Shown here piece after piece: positions 1 to 7,768 of a stretch of 41,571 nt of DNA. Source of the stretch: an uncultured Lachnospiraceae bacterium (GTDB taxonomy: Bacteria > Bacillota > Clostridia > Lachnospirales > Lachnospiraceae); contig CAJUSO010000030.1 in assembly GCA_910588965.1 (NCBI GenBank), positions 1-41,571 on the forward strand, given 5' to 3'. Under the pieces are notes generated by a model that was given only the letters and a program-made list of their open reading frames with translations, made no database searches and was not told where the DNA came from. Position 1 is the stretch's first letter; the number at the start of each line of letters is the position of its first letter. Position numbers and translations under genes: made by a program.

Positions 1-3
1 AGT

Positions 4-20
4 CCCAACTGGCTGTTGGG
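4..20 (+). other. small hairpin upstream of pilin gene
   Basis: The arms CCCAAC (4-9) and GTTGGG (15-20) form a perfect 6-bp stem with a 5-nt loop, about 40 nt before the pilin start. It could be part of the pilin mRNA leader or the end of an upstream unit. The pilin promoter lies outside the window and is not visible. Confidence 0.35.
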
Positions 21-62
21 TACTGAAACCCTACACTTTTATATTAGGAGGAGAATGAGAGT

Positions 63-1721
63 ATGAAACGAATTAAGAAAATTGCAAGCCTTTTATTGGC
101 AATGGTAATGGTATTTGCAATGGGCGTAACTGCATTTGCAGCAGAAGTGTCAGAAGGCGAGGAGACTACGTCAGTAACACACACTTATGAGATTTACCAG
201 ATTTTCACAGGCGATTATGCAGATAAGGTGCTCTCCAATATCAAATGGGGTGCAAATGGTACAGGGGAGGAAGGTAAAGCTGTTGATACTGCGATTCTTG
301 ATGAATTAGAAGAAATTACAGGTGAAACAAGCGATACAGCTAAGTTAGCAGTTATCAATAAGTATGCAGATCTGGAAGGCAATCCTTTGATGACTGGATC
401 TGAGACCACTTACACAGGCCTTACACCTGGTTACTATTTAGTAAAAGACCAGGACGGCAGCCTGACTGGCGAAAATGTATCTTATACCCTCTATGTAGTG
501 CAGGTAGTTAATGATACTTTGACATTTACACCGAAGGCTGACATCCCAACACCAGATAAGAAAATCGTAGAAGGCGAAAATAAAGTTGATACAAATGAAG
601 CATCCATCGGCGATGAAGTAAATTATGAAATCACTGGCACAATGCCAAGTAGGATTGATGATTACAAGACTTACTACTATATGTTCACTGATACTTTAAG
701 CAAAGGACTTACCTATAAGGAAAATAGTATCAAAGTTACAGTGAATGGTGTGGATGTAACAAATTATTTCTATAAAGGTGTAGGCGCTTATGATGAAACA
801 AAAGGTACTACAATTGAAGTAGGTATTTTGGATATTAAGGCATTATCCTTACTTACAAATCCTGTAGTTGGGGCAATCACAAAAGATACAGAGGTAGTTC
901 TTACTTATACAGCTACTTTGAATGAGAATGCTGTAATTGCTGGCGATGGCAACCCCAATGATGTGAAGTTATCCTACTCCAATGACCCGAATAACAGTGG
1001 TGATGGTTCTACAAATCCTCCAGAGAACCCAGAGAAGCCAACACCAACCCACCCAACAGGTGAGTCACCAGAAATTGAAGTAGTTACTTATACAACAGAA
1101 TTGACAATCTTAAAGACTGATGAAGACAAAAAGTTCCTCCCAGGCGTTGAATTTACCTTAACAGGCAATGGCGTTAACATCGTATTAGTTACAGAAGAAA
1201 CCTTTACAGAAGCAGCAGATGGCAAATACTGGAAACTGAAAGATGGAACCTATACCACAACTGCTCCAACAATTGCAGAGGATGGAACAGACAACAGTGC
1301 TGATTATGACAGCACAGAGACCAAATACACAAAGACAACCAGCGTTGTTGCAAAAGGCAATGGTCAAACAGAAACTAAGGTTGTAGGAACTGTTCAGGCA
1401 GATGGTACTGTAACATTCAAGGGCTTAGGCGCTGGGGAATACACCATCACTGAGACAAAGACCCTTCCTGGGTACAATACCATTGATCCGATTACATTCA
1501 CGCTTACCTTTGATGCAGAAACAAAGAAATTTTCATCTAACAATGATAAAGTAACAGTTGGTACTGACAATACGTTAGATACCTCTATCGTGAACCAGAA
1601 AGGTTCTCTCCTTCCAAGCACCGGTGGTATCGGTACTACAATCTTCTATGTAGTAGGCGGCATCCTGGTAATTGGCGCTGGCATCCTGTTAGTAACAAAG
1701 AGGCGCATGAAGGCTCAGTAA
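63..1721 (+). CDS. LPXTG-anchored backbone pilin with Cna-B/SpaA-type isopeptide domains
   Basis: This is a 552-residue major pilin subunit of a sortase-assembled Gram-positive pilus. Residues 1-27 are a signal peptide ending AFA-A. Residues 28-155 resemble the D1 domain of backbone pilins, followed by a lysine-containing stretch (TPKADIP, 156-162) where the pilin motif is expected. An isopeptide-fimbrial domain spans about 165-310. After a Pro/Thr linker (312-345) comes a Cna-B/SpaA domain with an E-box (EYTITET, 459-465). The C-terminus is a canonical sorting signal: LPSTG at 517-521, a hydrophobic segment 525-545 and the basic tail KRRMK. An AGGAGG ribosome site at 47-52 decides the start. 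It is visibly more AT-rich than the genes after it, which may reflect codon choice for high expression. It heads the fibre operon, and the class C sortase next to it is the likely polymerase. The family call is firm; the exact lysine used in cross-linking is inferred. Confidence 0.92.
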   Translation: MKRIKKIASLLLAMVMVFAMGVTAFAAEVSEGEETTSVTHTYEIYQIFTGDYADKVLSNIKWGANGTGEEGKAVDTAILDELEEITGETSDTAKLAVINKYADLEGNPLMTGSETTYTGLTPGYYLVKDQDGSLTGENVSYTLYVVQVVNDTLTFTPKADIPTPDKKIVEGENKVDTNEASIGDEVNYEITGTMPSRIDDYKTYYYMFTDTLSKGLTYKENSIKVTVNGVDVTNYFYKGVGAYDETKGTTIEVGILDIKALSLLTNPVVGAITKDTEVVLTYTATLNENAVIAGDGNPNDVKLSYSNDPNNSGDGSTNPPENPEKPTPTHPTGESPEIEVVTYTTELTILKTDEDKKFLPGVEFTLTGNGVNIVLVTEETFTEAADGKYWKLKDGTYTTTAPTIAEDGTDNSADYDSTETKYTKTTSVVAKGNGQTETKVVGTVQADGTVTFKGLGAGEYTITETKTLPGYNTIDPITFTLTFDAETKKFSSNNDKVTVGTDNTLDTSIVNQKGSLLPSTGGIGTTIFYVVGGILVIGAGILLVTKRRMKAQ

Positions 1722-1763
1722 TTACCACATAAGATTCCAGCAGCAACAGAATACATGAGATTT

Positions 1764-1854
1764 GCCGGGGGATGGGGCATCCCGTTCCCCGGTTATGCCG
1801 CACAGGCTGACACCTTCCCGTGGTGTGCGGCGAGCAACGGATAGTTTCTATCCG
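1764..1854 (+). other. three-hairpin structured spacer between pilin and sortase genes
   Basis: Three stems follow one another. Hairpin A has an inner GGGATG/CATCCC (1769-1774/1778-1783) capped outside by CCGG/CCGG (1765-1768/1789-1792). Hairpin B pairs GCCGCACA (1797-1804) with TGTGCGGC (1824-1831). Hairpin C pairs CGGATAG (1838-1844) with CTATCCG (1848-1854) around TTT. No T-run follows any stem closely. This fits an mRNA-processing, stabilising or partial-attenuation block that keeps pilin transcripts in excess of sortase transcripts. The function is inferred. Confidence 0.6.
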
Positions 1855-1928
1855 GCCGACGTCAGTAAACGGAACAGAATACCACCGTAGAGTTTTTTGT
1901 CCCATCCAATATGATTGTGGGGAAACAT

Positions 1929-3041
1929 ATGAGTGAGGAAACACAGAAAAATGAGGAACTACATACAAATGAGGGGCAGGCAGCAGGCAAAGGAAAGCGC
2001 AGGAAGAAGGTAAAGAAAGAAAAGAAAAAGAAGCGCGTCTCATTTTCGACAATTTTGCTGGTGTTAATCTTGCTGATAGGCCTAGGCGTCCTATCTTATC
2101 CTACCGTCAGCGACTGGTGGAACTCCATGCATGCCACGCAGGCAATCGCAGGCTATGTATCTGAAGTGGAGAATATGACGAAAGAGGATAAGGAAGCGAT
2201 TCTGGAAGAAGCCAGGAAGTATAATAAATCCCTTGCCAATGGGGTGAACTTCAATGTGCAGGGGGAAGAATATGAGAGATATGCTAAAATACTGGATATT
2301 ACCGGCACAGGAATCATGGGGTATGTCCAGATTGCATCAATTGGCGTGAACCTTCCAGTTTACCATGGCACGGATGAAAGCGTGCTGCAGATTGCTGTAG
2401 GCCATGTGGCGGGATCTTCCTTCCCGGTAGGCGGGGAACGGACCCATTCTGTCCTTTCTGGCCATAGAGGGCTTCCCAGCGCAAAGCTGTTTTCCGATTT
2501 GGATAAATTGGAAGAAGGCGATACCTTTACGGTAACCGTATTAGACCAGACCAATACCTATATGATTGACCAAATCCGGATTGTCCTGCCAGAGGAAACA
2601 GATGAATTGGCAATTGTAGATAAGAAAGATTATACTACCTTGGTTACCTGTACCCCTTATGGCATCAATACCCACCGTATGCTGGTGCGGGCGCACCGCA
2701 TTGAGGGTTTGGAGGCAGTGGCAACGCCGAATGAGGCGATACGGATCCCGATTTATATTGTAGTCCCGGCAGTCGGCATCCCCATCCTGTTCATTGTATT
2801 GTTAATTATGTTAATCTACTACCGCAGGAAGGGGCCGGTGAAGTCCACGCAGGAACTGTTAGAGCAGATTAAGAACAGCCAATCCAACCAGGAAGGCGCT
2901 CCTGGCAGCCCTATGGAGGACAGCAGCCCAGATACAGATAACCCAGATAGAACAGAACAAGCTGACAATCCCGACGGGGCTGGTACTACGGAGGATCCCG
3001 GAGGGAATGACAACCAAGATAAAAGTGACAGTCCCAATTAA
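1929..3041 (+). CDS. class C sortase (pilus polymerase)
   Basis: This transpeptidase joins pilin subunits by cleaving the LPXTG-type signal and attaching it to a pilin lysine, at the outer face of the membrane. From the start chosen here it has 370 residues. A very Lys/Arg-rich cytosolic N-terminus (21-36) precedes membrane helix 39-56. The catalytic domain carries His179 (SGHRGLP), Cys241 (TLVTC) and Arg250 (INTHR), and a second membrane helix follows at 274-298. The C-terminal cytosolic tail of about 70 residues is Asp/Pro/Asn-rich and low-complexity. The two membrane segments and TLVTCTPYG are typical of class C enzymes; I do not see the usual DPW/DPF lid motif. An in-frame ATG at 1911 has no ribosome site, while 1929 is preceded by GTGGGG, so I prefer 1929. 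The substrate is probably the pilin at 63-1721. Confidence 0.9.
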   Translation: MSEETQKNEELHTNEGQAAGKGKRRKKVKKEKKKKRVSFSTILLVLILLIGLGVLSYPTVSDWWNSMHATQAIAGYVSEVENMTKEDKEAILEEARKYNKSLANGVNFNVQGEEYERYAKILDITGTGIMGYVQIASIGVNLPVYHGTDESVLQIAVGHVAGSSFPVGGERTHSVLSGHRGLPSAKLFSDLDKLEEGDTFTVTVLDQTNTYMIDQIRIVLPEETDELAIVDKKDYTTLVTCTPYGINTHRMLVRAHRIEGLEAVATPNEAIRIPIYIVVPAVGIPILFIVLLIMLIYYRRKGPVKSTQELLEQIKNSQSNQEGAPGSPMEDSSPDTDNPDRTEQADNPDGAGTTEDPGGNDNQDKSDSPN

Positions 3042-3069
3042 GAGTCAGATGCAGAAGGAGGAGAGGCTT

Positions 3070-4149
3070 ATGAAAATAAAAAGGAACCACTGGCAAGCCC
3101 GGCGGCTAGGCCGGATAGCAGCCCCGCTGCTGGCTTTCCTGGTGGCGTTTGGCATGGTAATGGCGATGCCGGGGCTTAATGGGGAGGCGGGAGCCGTGGA
3201 CTTTGACAAGGCATGCTCCCTGACCGTGCATCCCGGGAATGAAGAACTGGCCGGGGATTTAGAGAAAGCCGGCGTGGTCATAGACCTGTACCAGGTTGCA
3301 GGGGCGGAGCCGGTTGCTGGACATGACACCTATACCTATTCGTTTGCAGATGCATATAAATCCCTGGAAGGCATTTATGGGGAAAATCCCACGGATGCCG
3401 ACTGGACGGCCATGGCACAAGGCGCAGCCAAAGCAGCGAAAGACGGCGGCGTCCCGGCAGTGACAGGCGCAGCGGTAGGCCAGCCAATGGAAGGCCTTAA
3501 ATGCGGCCTGTACCTGGTGATTGCCCGCGGCAGCAGCCTGGAGGAATACTGGACATCAGTCACAGCAGAAGACGGTACGGAAGAGGTTGCAACCATCGCA
3601 GCTTCCCCGGCCTATACCTATACCTACATGCCTACGCTGGTCTCACTGCCTAGCAAGGAAGCAGAAGATGGCGTAATCAATACGGCAGGCCCAGGCGAGT
3701 GGCTCTACCAGATGGATGTCACGCTGAAGCCATCCCAGGCCTTGCGCCATGGCTCCCTGGAGATTGTGAAGACCCTGCAGGCTTACGAGACGAAAGACCC
3801 AGCCACCTTTGTGTTTGATGTGGAGGCTGTGCTGGACGGCAACGTGGTCTACAGCAATGTGGTGTCTATCACCTTTACAGAGGCCGGCCAGAAAAAAACA
3901 ATCCTGGAAGGCATCCCAGTAGGCGCGGAGGTGACCGTGGAGGAAGTATATTCCGGCGCATCTTATACGCTGGTGTCTGAAGGCACACAGACAGCTACTA
4001 TCGTAGCAAACGAGGTGGCGTCCGTGGCATTCACAAACGACTATGACGAGACGAACAGGGGCGGCGGCTCTGTGACCAACCACTTCGCCAATAGCGAGGA
4101 GGAGGGCTGGGGCTGGACACCGATACCTGATAGCGGCGCGGACAGGTAA
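3070..4149 (+). CDS. secreted pilin-like protein without sorting signal (D1-like plus Cna-B/DUF5979-like domain)
   Basis: This is a 359-residue exported protein. The signal peptide (about 1-42) ends near GEAGAVD. Residues about 45-205 resemble a pilin D1-type domain (it contains GLKCGLYLVIARG, as in backbone pilins). Residues about 230-330 form a Cna-B/DUF5979-like domain (GSLEIVKTL, FVFDVEAVLDG, VEEVY, VAFTNDY). Homologues with this domain normally end in a sorting signal. This one stops at IPDSGADR with no hydrophobic tail, so it is either secreted, held non-covalently, or joined to the fibre through another residue. AGGAGG at 3056-3061 fixes the start; a longer reading from 3007 would overlap the sortase end. 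It is co-oriented in the operon with a 28-nt gap after the sortase. I infer an accessory or tip role. Confidence 0.75.
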   Translation: MKIKRNHWQARRLGRIAAPLLAFLVAFGMVMAMPGLNGEAGAVDFDKACSLTVHPGNEELAGDLEKAGVVIDLYQVAGAEPVAGHDTYTYSFADAYKSLEGIYGENPTDADWTAMAQGAAKAAKDGGVPAVTGAAVGQPMEGLKCGLYLVIARGSSLEEYWTSVTAEDGTEEVATIAASPAYTYTYMPTLVSLPSKEAEDGVINTAGPGEWLYQMDVTLKPSQALRHGSLEIVKTLQAYETKDPATFVFDVEAVLDGNVVYSNVVSITFTEAGQKKTILEGIPVGAEVTVEEVYSGASYTLVSEGTQTATIVANEVASVAFTNDYDETNRGGGSVTNHFANSEEEGWGWTPIPDSGADR

Positions 4150-4164
4150 GGAGGGCAGATAAGG

Positions 4165-4668
4165 ATGAAGAAGAAAAGCATTTTCGTAGCTGCCTTCGCC
4201 GCCGCCATGGTGGCGGCAGCATCTGTGGGCAGCGCCTGGGCATACTTCACCACTTACGCGGAAGCGCAGGGCGGCTATACCATCTCCCTGGGAGATGAGA
4301 CCCGCGTGGAGGAGGAGTTTTCGGACTGGACGAAGCATATCGCGGTCACAAGCGCGGAAGGCTCAGAGCCCACCTATATCCGGGTGAAGGCCTTCACAGG
4401 CAGCCAGTACCAGCTGGTATTCAGTGACAAGGCAGGGAAGTGGAGCCCCGGCGATGACGGGTATTACTATTACGGCGACATCGTGGAAGGCGGGCAGACC
4501 ACAGAGCCCTTGGACGTAAAGATTGAGAATATACCGGAGGATGCAGGGGAGTTCAACGTGGTAGTGGTGCATGAGAGCACCCCTGTCCAGTATGACGAGG
4601 CCGGGGAGCCTTATGCGGACTGGAGCATCAAGCTAGACTCCGGGAACATGGAAGGGGGCGCTGAATAA
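4165..4668 (+). CDS. SipW-cognate signal-peptide protein, TasA/camelysin-like small subunit
   Basis: This 167-residue exported protein begins with a signal peptide of the type cleaved by SipW (KKKS start, Ala-rich core, then SAWAYFTTY at about 23-31). That pattern is known from TasA and camelysin-like proteins. The mature part is a short beta-rich domain (TYIRVKAF at 70-77, acidic throughout) with no anchor and no cysteines. The SipW-type peptidase is encoded four genes downstream in the same run, which supports a dedicated export and processing pair. The ribosome site GGAGGG (4150-4155) lies just after the previous stop. Its role as a fibre subunit is inferred from the signal class and context, since TasA-like proteins are poorly conserved in the mature region. 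Confidence 0.75.
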   Translation: MKKKSIFVAAFAAAMVAAASVGSAWAYFTTYAEAQGGYTISLGDETRVEEEFSDWTKHIAVTSAEGSEPTYIRVKAFTGSQYQLVFSDKAGKWSPGDDGYYYYGDIVEGGQTTEPLDVKIENIPEDAGEFNVVVVHESTPVQYDEAGEPYADWSIKLDSGNMEGGAE

Positions 4669-5435
4669 TGGGAAAGATTAAGGAATTTATCAAATCCCCA
4701 AAGGCAACCGTGGTATCCTTTGCATTGGCCATGGTACTCCTGCTGCTGTCCTCCATTGGAGGGGCGCGGGCGGCGCTGACCTACTATTCTGATAACTACA
4801 CCTCCCGGGTGCAGATGGACAATATCGGCGTGACGCTGGTAGAAAATGGCAAGGATGTCTCCAACCGGGATTACAAGAGTGCATCAGACGGCACCTGGGA
4901 TGAAAATACAGGAGCCTTGCTGGCAGGGATGCTGGCAAAGGGCGAGACGGTGAAGCTGGGGAAGCGCTACCCGGAAGAGCTGCGCGTGAAGAACAGCGGC
5001 ACCATTAACCAGTATGTCAGGGTGAATGTATACCGCTACTGGCTGGACAAAGACGGCGAAAAGCAGCGCGGCTTGTCCCCTAGCCTGATAGACCTGAATT
5101 TTGTGAACATTGGCAGCGACTGGTTGGTGGATGAGGAATCTTCCACGGCAGAGCGTACGGTACTGTATTACAGCAAGCTGCTGGAATCCGGCAAGGAATC
5201 TTCCCTTTTTGCAGATTCCCTGGCGATTGACAGCATGATTGGCACAAAGGTAACCCAGACTACCCAGAAAGAGGGGAAATATACCACAATTACGACAACA
5301 TTTGACTATGACGGCGTGAAGTTCTGCGTGGAAGCCCGTGTGGACGCGGTGCAGGACCACAATGCAGAGGACGCGATATGGAGCGCCTGGGGGCGCAGGG
5401 TACAGGTAAAAGACGGCATACTGAGCCTGAAGTAA
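4668..5435 (+). CDS. second SipW-type exported fibre-associated protein
   Basis: This 255-residue protein starts within the stop codon of the preceding gene (TAATG), so the two are translationally coupled. The hydrophobic segment at 12-36 (SFALAMVLLLLSS) ends in GGARAALTYYSD, again the A-x-T/Y-rich junction seen with SipW substrates. The mature region has a conserved-looking RVKNSGTINQYVRVNVYRYW stretch typical of these TasA-like partners (compare TYIRVKAF in the gene before). It has no sorting signal. It probably forms or caps a fibre with the 4165-4668 product. I recognise the class, not the exact family. Confidence 0.7.
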   Translation: MGKIKEFIKSPKATVVSFALAMVLLLLSSIGGARAALTYYSDNYTSRVQMDNIGVTLVENGKDVSNRDYKSASDGTWDENTGALLAGMLAKGETVKLGKRYPEELRVKNSGTINQYVRVNVYRYWLDKDGEKQRGLSPSLIDLNFVNIGSDWLVDEESSTAERTVLYYSKLLESGKESSLFADSLAIDSMIGTKVTQTTQKEGKYTTITTTFDYDGVKFCVEARVDAVQDHNAEDAIWSAWGRRVQVKDGILSLK

Positions 5436-5448
5436 GGAGGGAGAGATC

Positions 5449-6243
5449 ATGAAGAAGAGAATATGGGCGGCATTCCTCTCGGTCTGCCTGCTTGCGTCAA
5501 CACATATGACCGCCCGTGCGGAGACATCCTACGGCGGCTCGGACTGGTCCGTTACCTTTACCCAGGATAAGAGGATGGACAGCAACTTCAAGTCCTCCGA
5601 TATGAATGACGTAATTTATGGGATGCAGCCAGGCGACAGTGCGGTTATCACACTGAGCCTGAAGAATAGCAACACCGAAGCCACGGACTGGTATCTGAGG
5701 AACGAAGTGCTGTACTCCCTGGAGGACCGCAGCACCAATGCCGGGACCAGCGGCGGCGCATATAGTTATAAGCTGGTATATGAAGGGCCGGGGGAAACCC
5801 GGACGCTCTTTGACAGCGACACCATTGGCGGCGAGGGTGAGAGCGGCGCAGGCGAGGGCCTGCACCAGGCCACTGGCGGCATGGATAAGAAAAAGGAAGG
5901 GGAAGACGGCGGCAATCCCTGGATTTTCCTAGATACCCTGTCCACCAGCCAGGCAGGTAAGGTTACCTTGGAAGTGGCGCTGGATGGAGATACCCAGGGC
6001 AATGATTACCAGGATACCTTGGCAGATCTGCAGATGAGTTTCGCGGTAGAGATGAATACCACGGATACCCGGACAACAACGCCGAATGCGCCCAATAACC
6101 CCAGGACAGTGGTGCGGACTGGCGACGAGAATGAACTGACGCCATATATCCTGCTGGCCTGCGTGAGCGGCGGCCTTCTGATGGCGTTTGCAGCCTATAC
6201 CTATTTCGCCCGCAGCCGGGAGAGGAAAGGGGGCGTGTCATAA
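5449..6243 (+). CDS. surface protein with non-canonical sorting-like C-terminus (VVRTGD)
   Basis: This 264-residue protein has a classical signal peptide (1-24, ending ARA-E). A beta-rich ectodomain follows (30-200; QPGDSAVITLSLKN resembles domains of other proteins in such loci). A Thr/Pro/Asn linker (202-220) leads to VVRTGDENEL (221-230), a hydrophobic helix (231-253) and a basic tail (RSRERK). The tail has the layout of a sortase signal, but the pentapeptide is VRTGD rather than LPXTG. The ribosome site AAGGAGGG is at 5434-5441. The stop overlaps the next start region (6243/6244), which suggests tight coupling. It could be the wall- or membrane-side base of the SipW-dependent fibre. Function is not known. 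Confidence 0.7.
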   Translation: MKKRIWAAFLSVCLLASTHMTARAETSYGGSDWSVTFTQDKRMDSNFKSSDMNDVIYGMQPGDSAVITLSLKNSNTEATDWYLRNEVLYSLEDRSTNAGTSGGAYSYKLVYEGPGETRTLFDSDTIGGEGESGAGEGLHQATGGMDKKKEGEDGGNPWIFLDTLSTSQAGKVTLEVALDGDTQGNDYQDTLADLQMSFAVEMNTTDTRTTTPNAPNNPRTVVRTGDENELTPYILLACVSGGLLMAFAAYTYFARSRERKGGVS

Positions 6244-7227
6244 ATGAGGTATCTGAAAAAGATTCTGGCATTGGCAATTGCTGTCTGCCTGACAGGGATG
6301 GGCATGGCTCCCATAACAGCAAAGGCAGCAGAGGATGAATATACCTATACCATACGCTTCTACGCAGGGACAAAAGGGAAGCATAAAGGCGGCCAGGAGG
6401 TTATTATCCACAAGAACCTCCACTATGGCGACCAGGTGACCTTTGACCCGAGGCGTGAAGTGGAGCTTCAGGACAAAAAGTATTATATCCGCGGTATCCG
6501 CGAAAGCGGCAAGGATAATAACACTGCAGTTACCAGCGAAAGCCCTTCTTTCAAGGTAACAGGCGACCAGGATTATGTAGTGACTTACGGCGTGCTGGGG
6601 GATTCCGTTGCTTATGAGGTGAGGTTCCAGGATGAGAACGGGAACCCCTTGGCAGATACGGAAACCTACTATGGGAATGTAGGGGATAGGCCCGTAGTGG
6701 CATATCTCTATATTGAGAATTACCAGCCCCAGGCTTTGGCAATTACAGGTACTTTGCAGAGGGATGCGTCTAAGAACGTGTTCACCTTCGTCTATACCAG
6801 GATAAGCCGGGAAGCCCAACAAGCCGTGCAGGAGGCGCTTAACCCTGTCACACCGGCGCCTACGACGATGACCACTCCCACGGCAACGCCAGGGACGCCG
6901 GAGGAGCCGACACCTCCAGGCGAAGAAGTTATTAGCCCGGATCCAGAGGTGCCGAGAGACCCAGGTGATGTGGCTACAGAAGTTGTTAATGATGTTGACA
7001 ATAACCAACCAGAGGAGATTATTGAAAACACAGATGACCAAGTGCCGTTGGCGGACCAAGATCTCGGCGGTGCGGTAATGGCAAACGACTTTGCGAAAGT
7101 ACTTGTGAAACTGCCGCTGGCAGCCAAGGTCGGCATCTGTTCTGCAGTGTTCCTGTTGGGGGGAGCCGGCGGGTTCGTGCTGACGCGCAGGAAGAGGAAG
7201 GTCAAGTATGCAAAGCCAGAAGAATAA
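6244..7227 (+). CDS. MucBP-like surface protein with VPLAD-type C-terminal anchor
   Basis: This 327-residue exported protein has a signal peptide at 1-29 (ending KAA-E). Two beta-domains follow, at about 33-118 and 123-186; the second (EVRFQDENGNPLAD through FTFVYTR) fits the MucBP/beta-grasp style repeat seen in adhesins. A long Pro/Thr/Glu linker (200-262) follows. The tail has DQVPLAD (265-271), a 20-residue spacer, membrane helix 291-314 and RRKRKVK. VPLA followed by a helix is often seen in Lachnospiraceae surface proteins and may be a non-LPXTG sorting motif; this is from memory and uncertain. The gene overlaps the signal peptidase gene by 20 nt. The role is probably adhesion or fibre anchoring. 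Confidence 0.7.
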   Translation: MRYLKKILALAIAVCLTGMGMAPITAKAAEDEYTYTIRFYAGTKGKHKGGQEVIIHKNLHYGDQVTFDPRREVELQDKKYYIRGIRESGKDNNTAVTSESPSFKVTGDQDYVVTYGVLGDSVAYEVRFQDENGNPLADTETYYGNVGDRPVVAYLYIENYQPQALAITGTLQRDASKNVFTFVYTRISREAQQAVQEALNPVTPAPTTMTTPTATPGTPEEPTPPGEEVISPDPEVPRDPGDVATEVVNDVDNNQPEEIIENTDDQVPLADQDLGGAVMANDFAKVLVKLPLAAKVGICSAVFLLGGAGGFVLTRRKRKVKYAKPEE

Positions 7228-7765
7228 CGGGACAGCGCCCAATGGGCGCAGGGCAAAGGGAGGGAAGCTAATTCCCGCCCTTTGCAATATTGCTGGGACG
7301 CTGATCCTGCTGAGCGTAATCGGGACCTGCCTGCCAGTAACCATACCGCAGCTGATGGGCTATGAGGTTTATAACGTGGTCAGCGGCAGCATGGAACCGG
7401 AAATCCCCATTGGGAGCGCCATTTATGTGGAGCCAATGGAGCCAGAGGCTGTGGAGGAAGGGGATGTCATCGCTTTCCAGAGCGGCGATTCTGTCATTGC
7501 CCACCGGGTAGTGCAGAACCAAAAGGTAGAGGGGTCCTTTAAGACAAAAGGGGACGCCAATGCCGGGGAGGATATGAACGATGTGGATTATGCCGCATTG
7601 ATTGGCCGTGTGGCCGCCCATTACCCATTGCTGGGGCAGATGCTAGTGCTCTATACCAGCAACATCGGGAAGGCCTATGCCGTTTGCTTTGCTGCCTGTG
7701 GGGCGATGCTGAATATCCTGGCAGGAAGGCTGCGGGAGCGTGCAAGGGCGAAGAGGAGTGGATAG
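7208..7765 (+). CDS. sipW: SipW-type (ER-like, Ser/His) signal peptidase I
   Basis: This 185-residue membrane peptidase removes signal peptides from TasA-class proteins. Helix 1 is at about 21-43. The catalytic serine is Ser61 in VVSGSMEP. Where bacterial LepB enzymes have a lysine, this protein has His99 (VIAHRV), the hallmark of the archaeal/ER/SipW branch. The third box is TKGDANAGED, with Asp116 and Asp122. A second hydrophobic stretch at 153-173 may be a C-terminal helix. Its start lies inside the previous gene (20-nt overlap), so expression is coupled to the surface proteins. The substrates are most likely the products of 4165-4668 and 4668-5435. Confidence 0.92.
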   Translation: MQSQKNNGTAPNGRRAKGGKLIPALCNIAGTLILLSVIGTCLPVTIPQLMGYEVYNVVSGSMEPEIPIGSAIYVEPMEPEAVEEGDVIAFQSGDSVIAHRVVQNQKVEGSFKTKGDANAGEDMNDVDYAALIGRVAAHYPLLGQMLVLYTSNIGKAYAVCFAACGAMLNILAGRLRERARAKRSG

Positions 7766-7768
7766 ATC

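Noticed and set aside
1..62. Invertible promoter upstream of the pilin gene
   Set aside because: Only 62 nt are available and no repeat matching the recombinase region was found; it cannot be judged here.
6238..7344. Leftward open frame of 368 codons
   Set aside because: Antisense to the MucBP-like and sipW genes; cysteine/histidine-rich composition is typical of a shadow frame.
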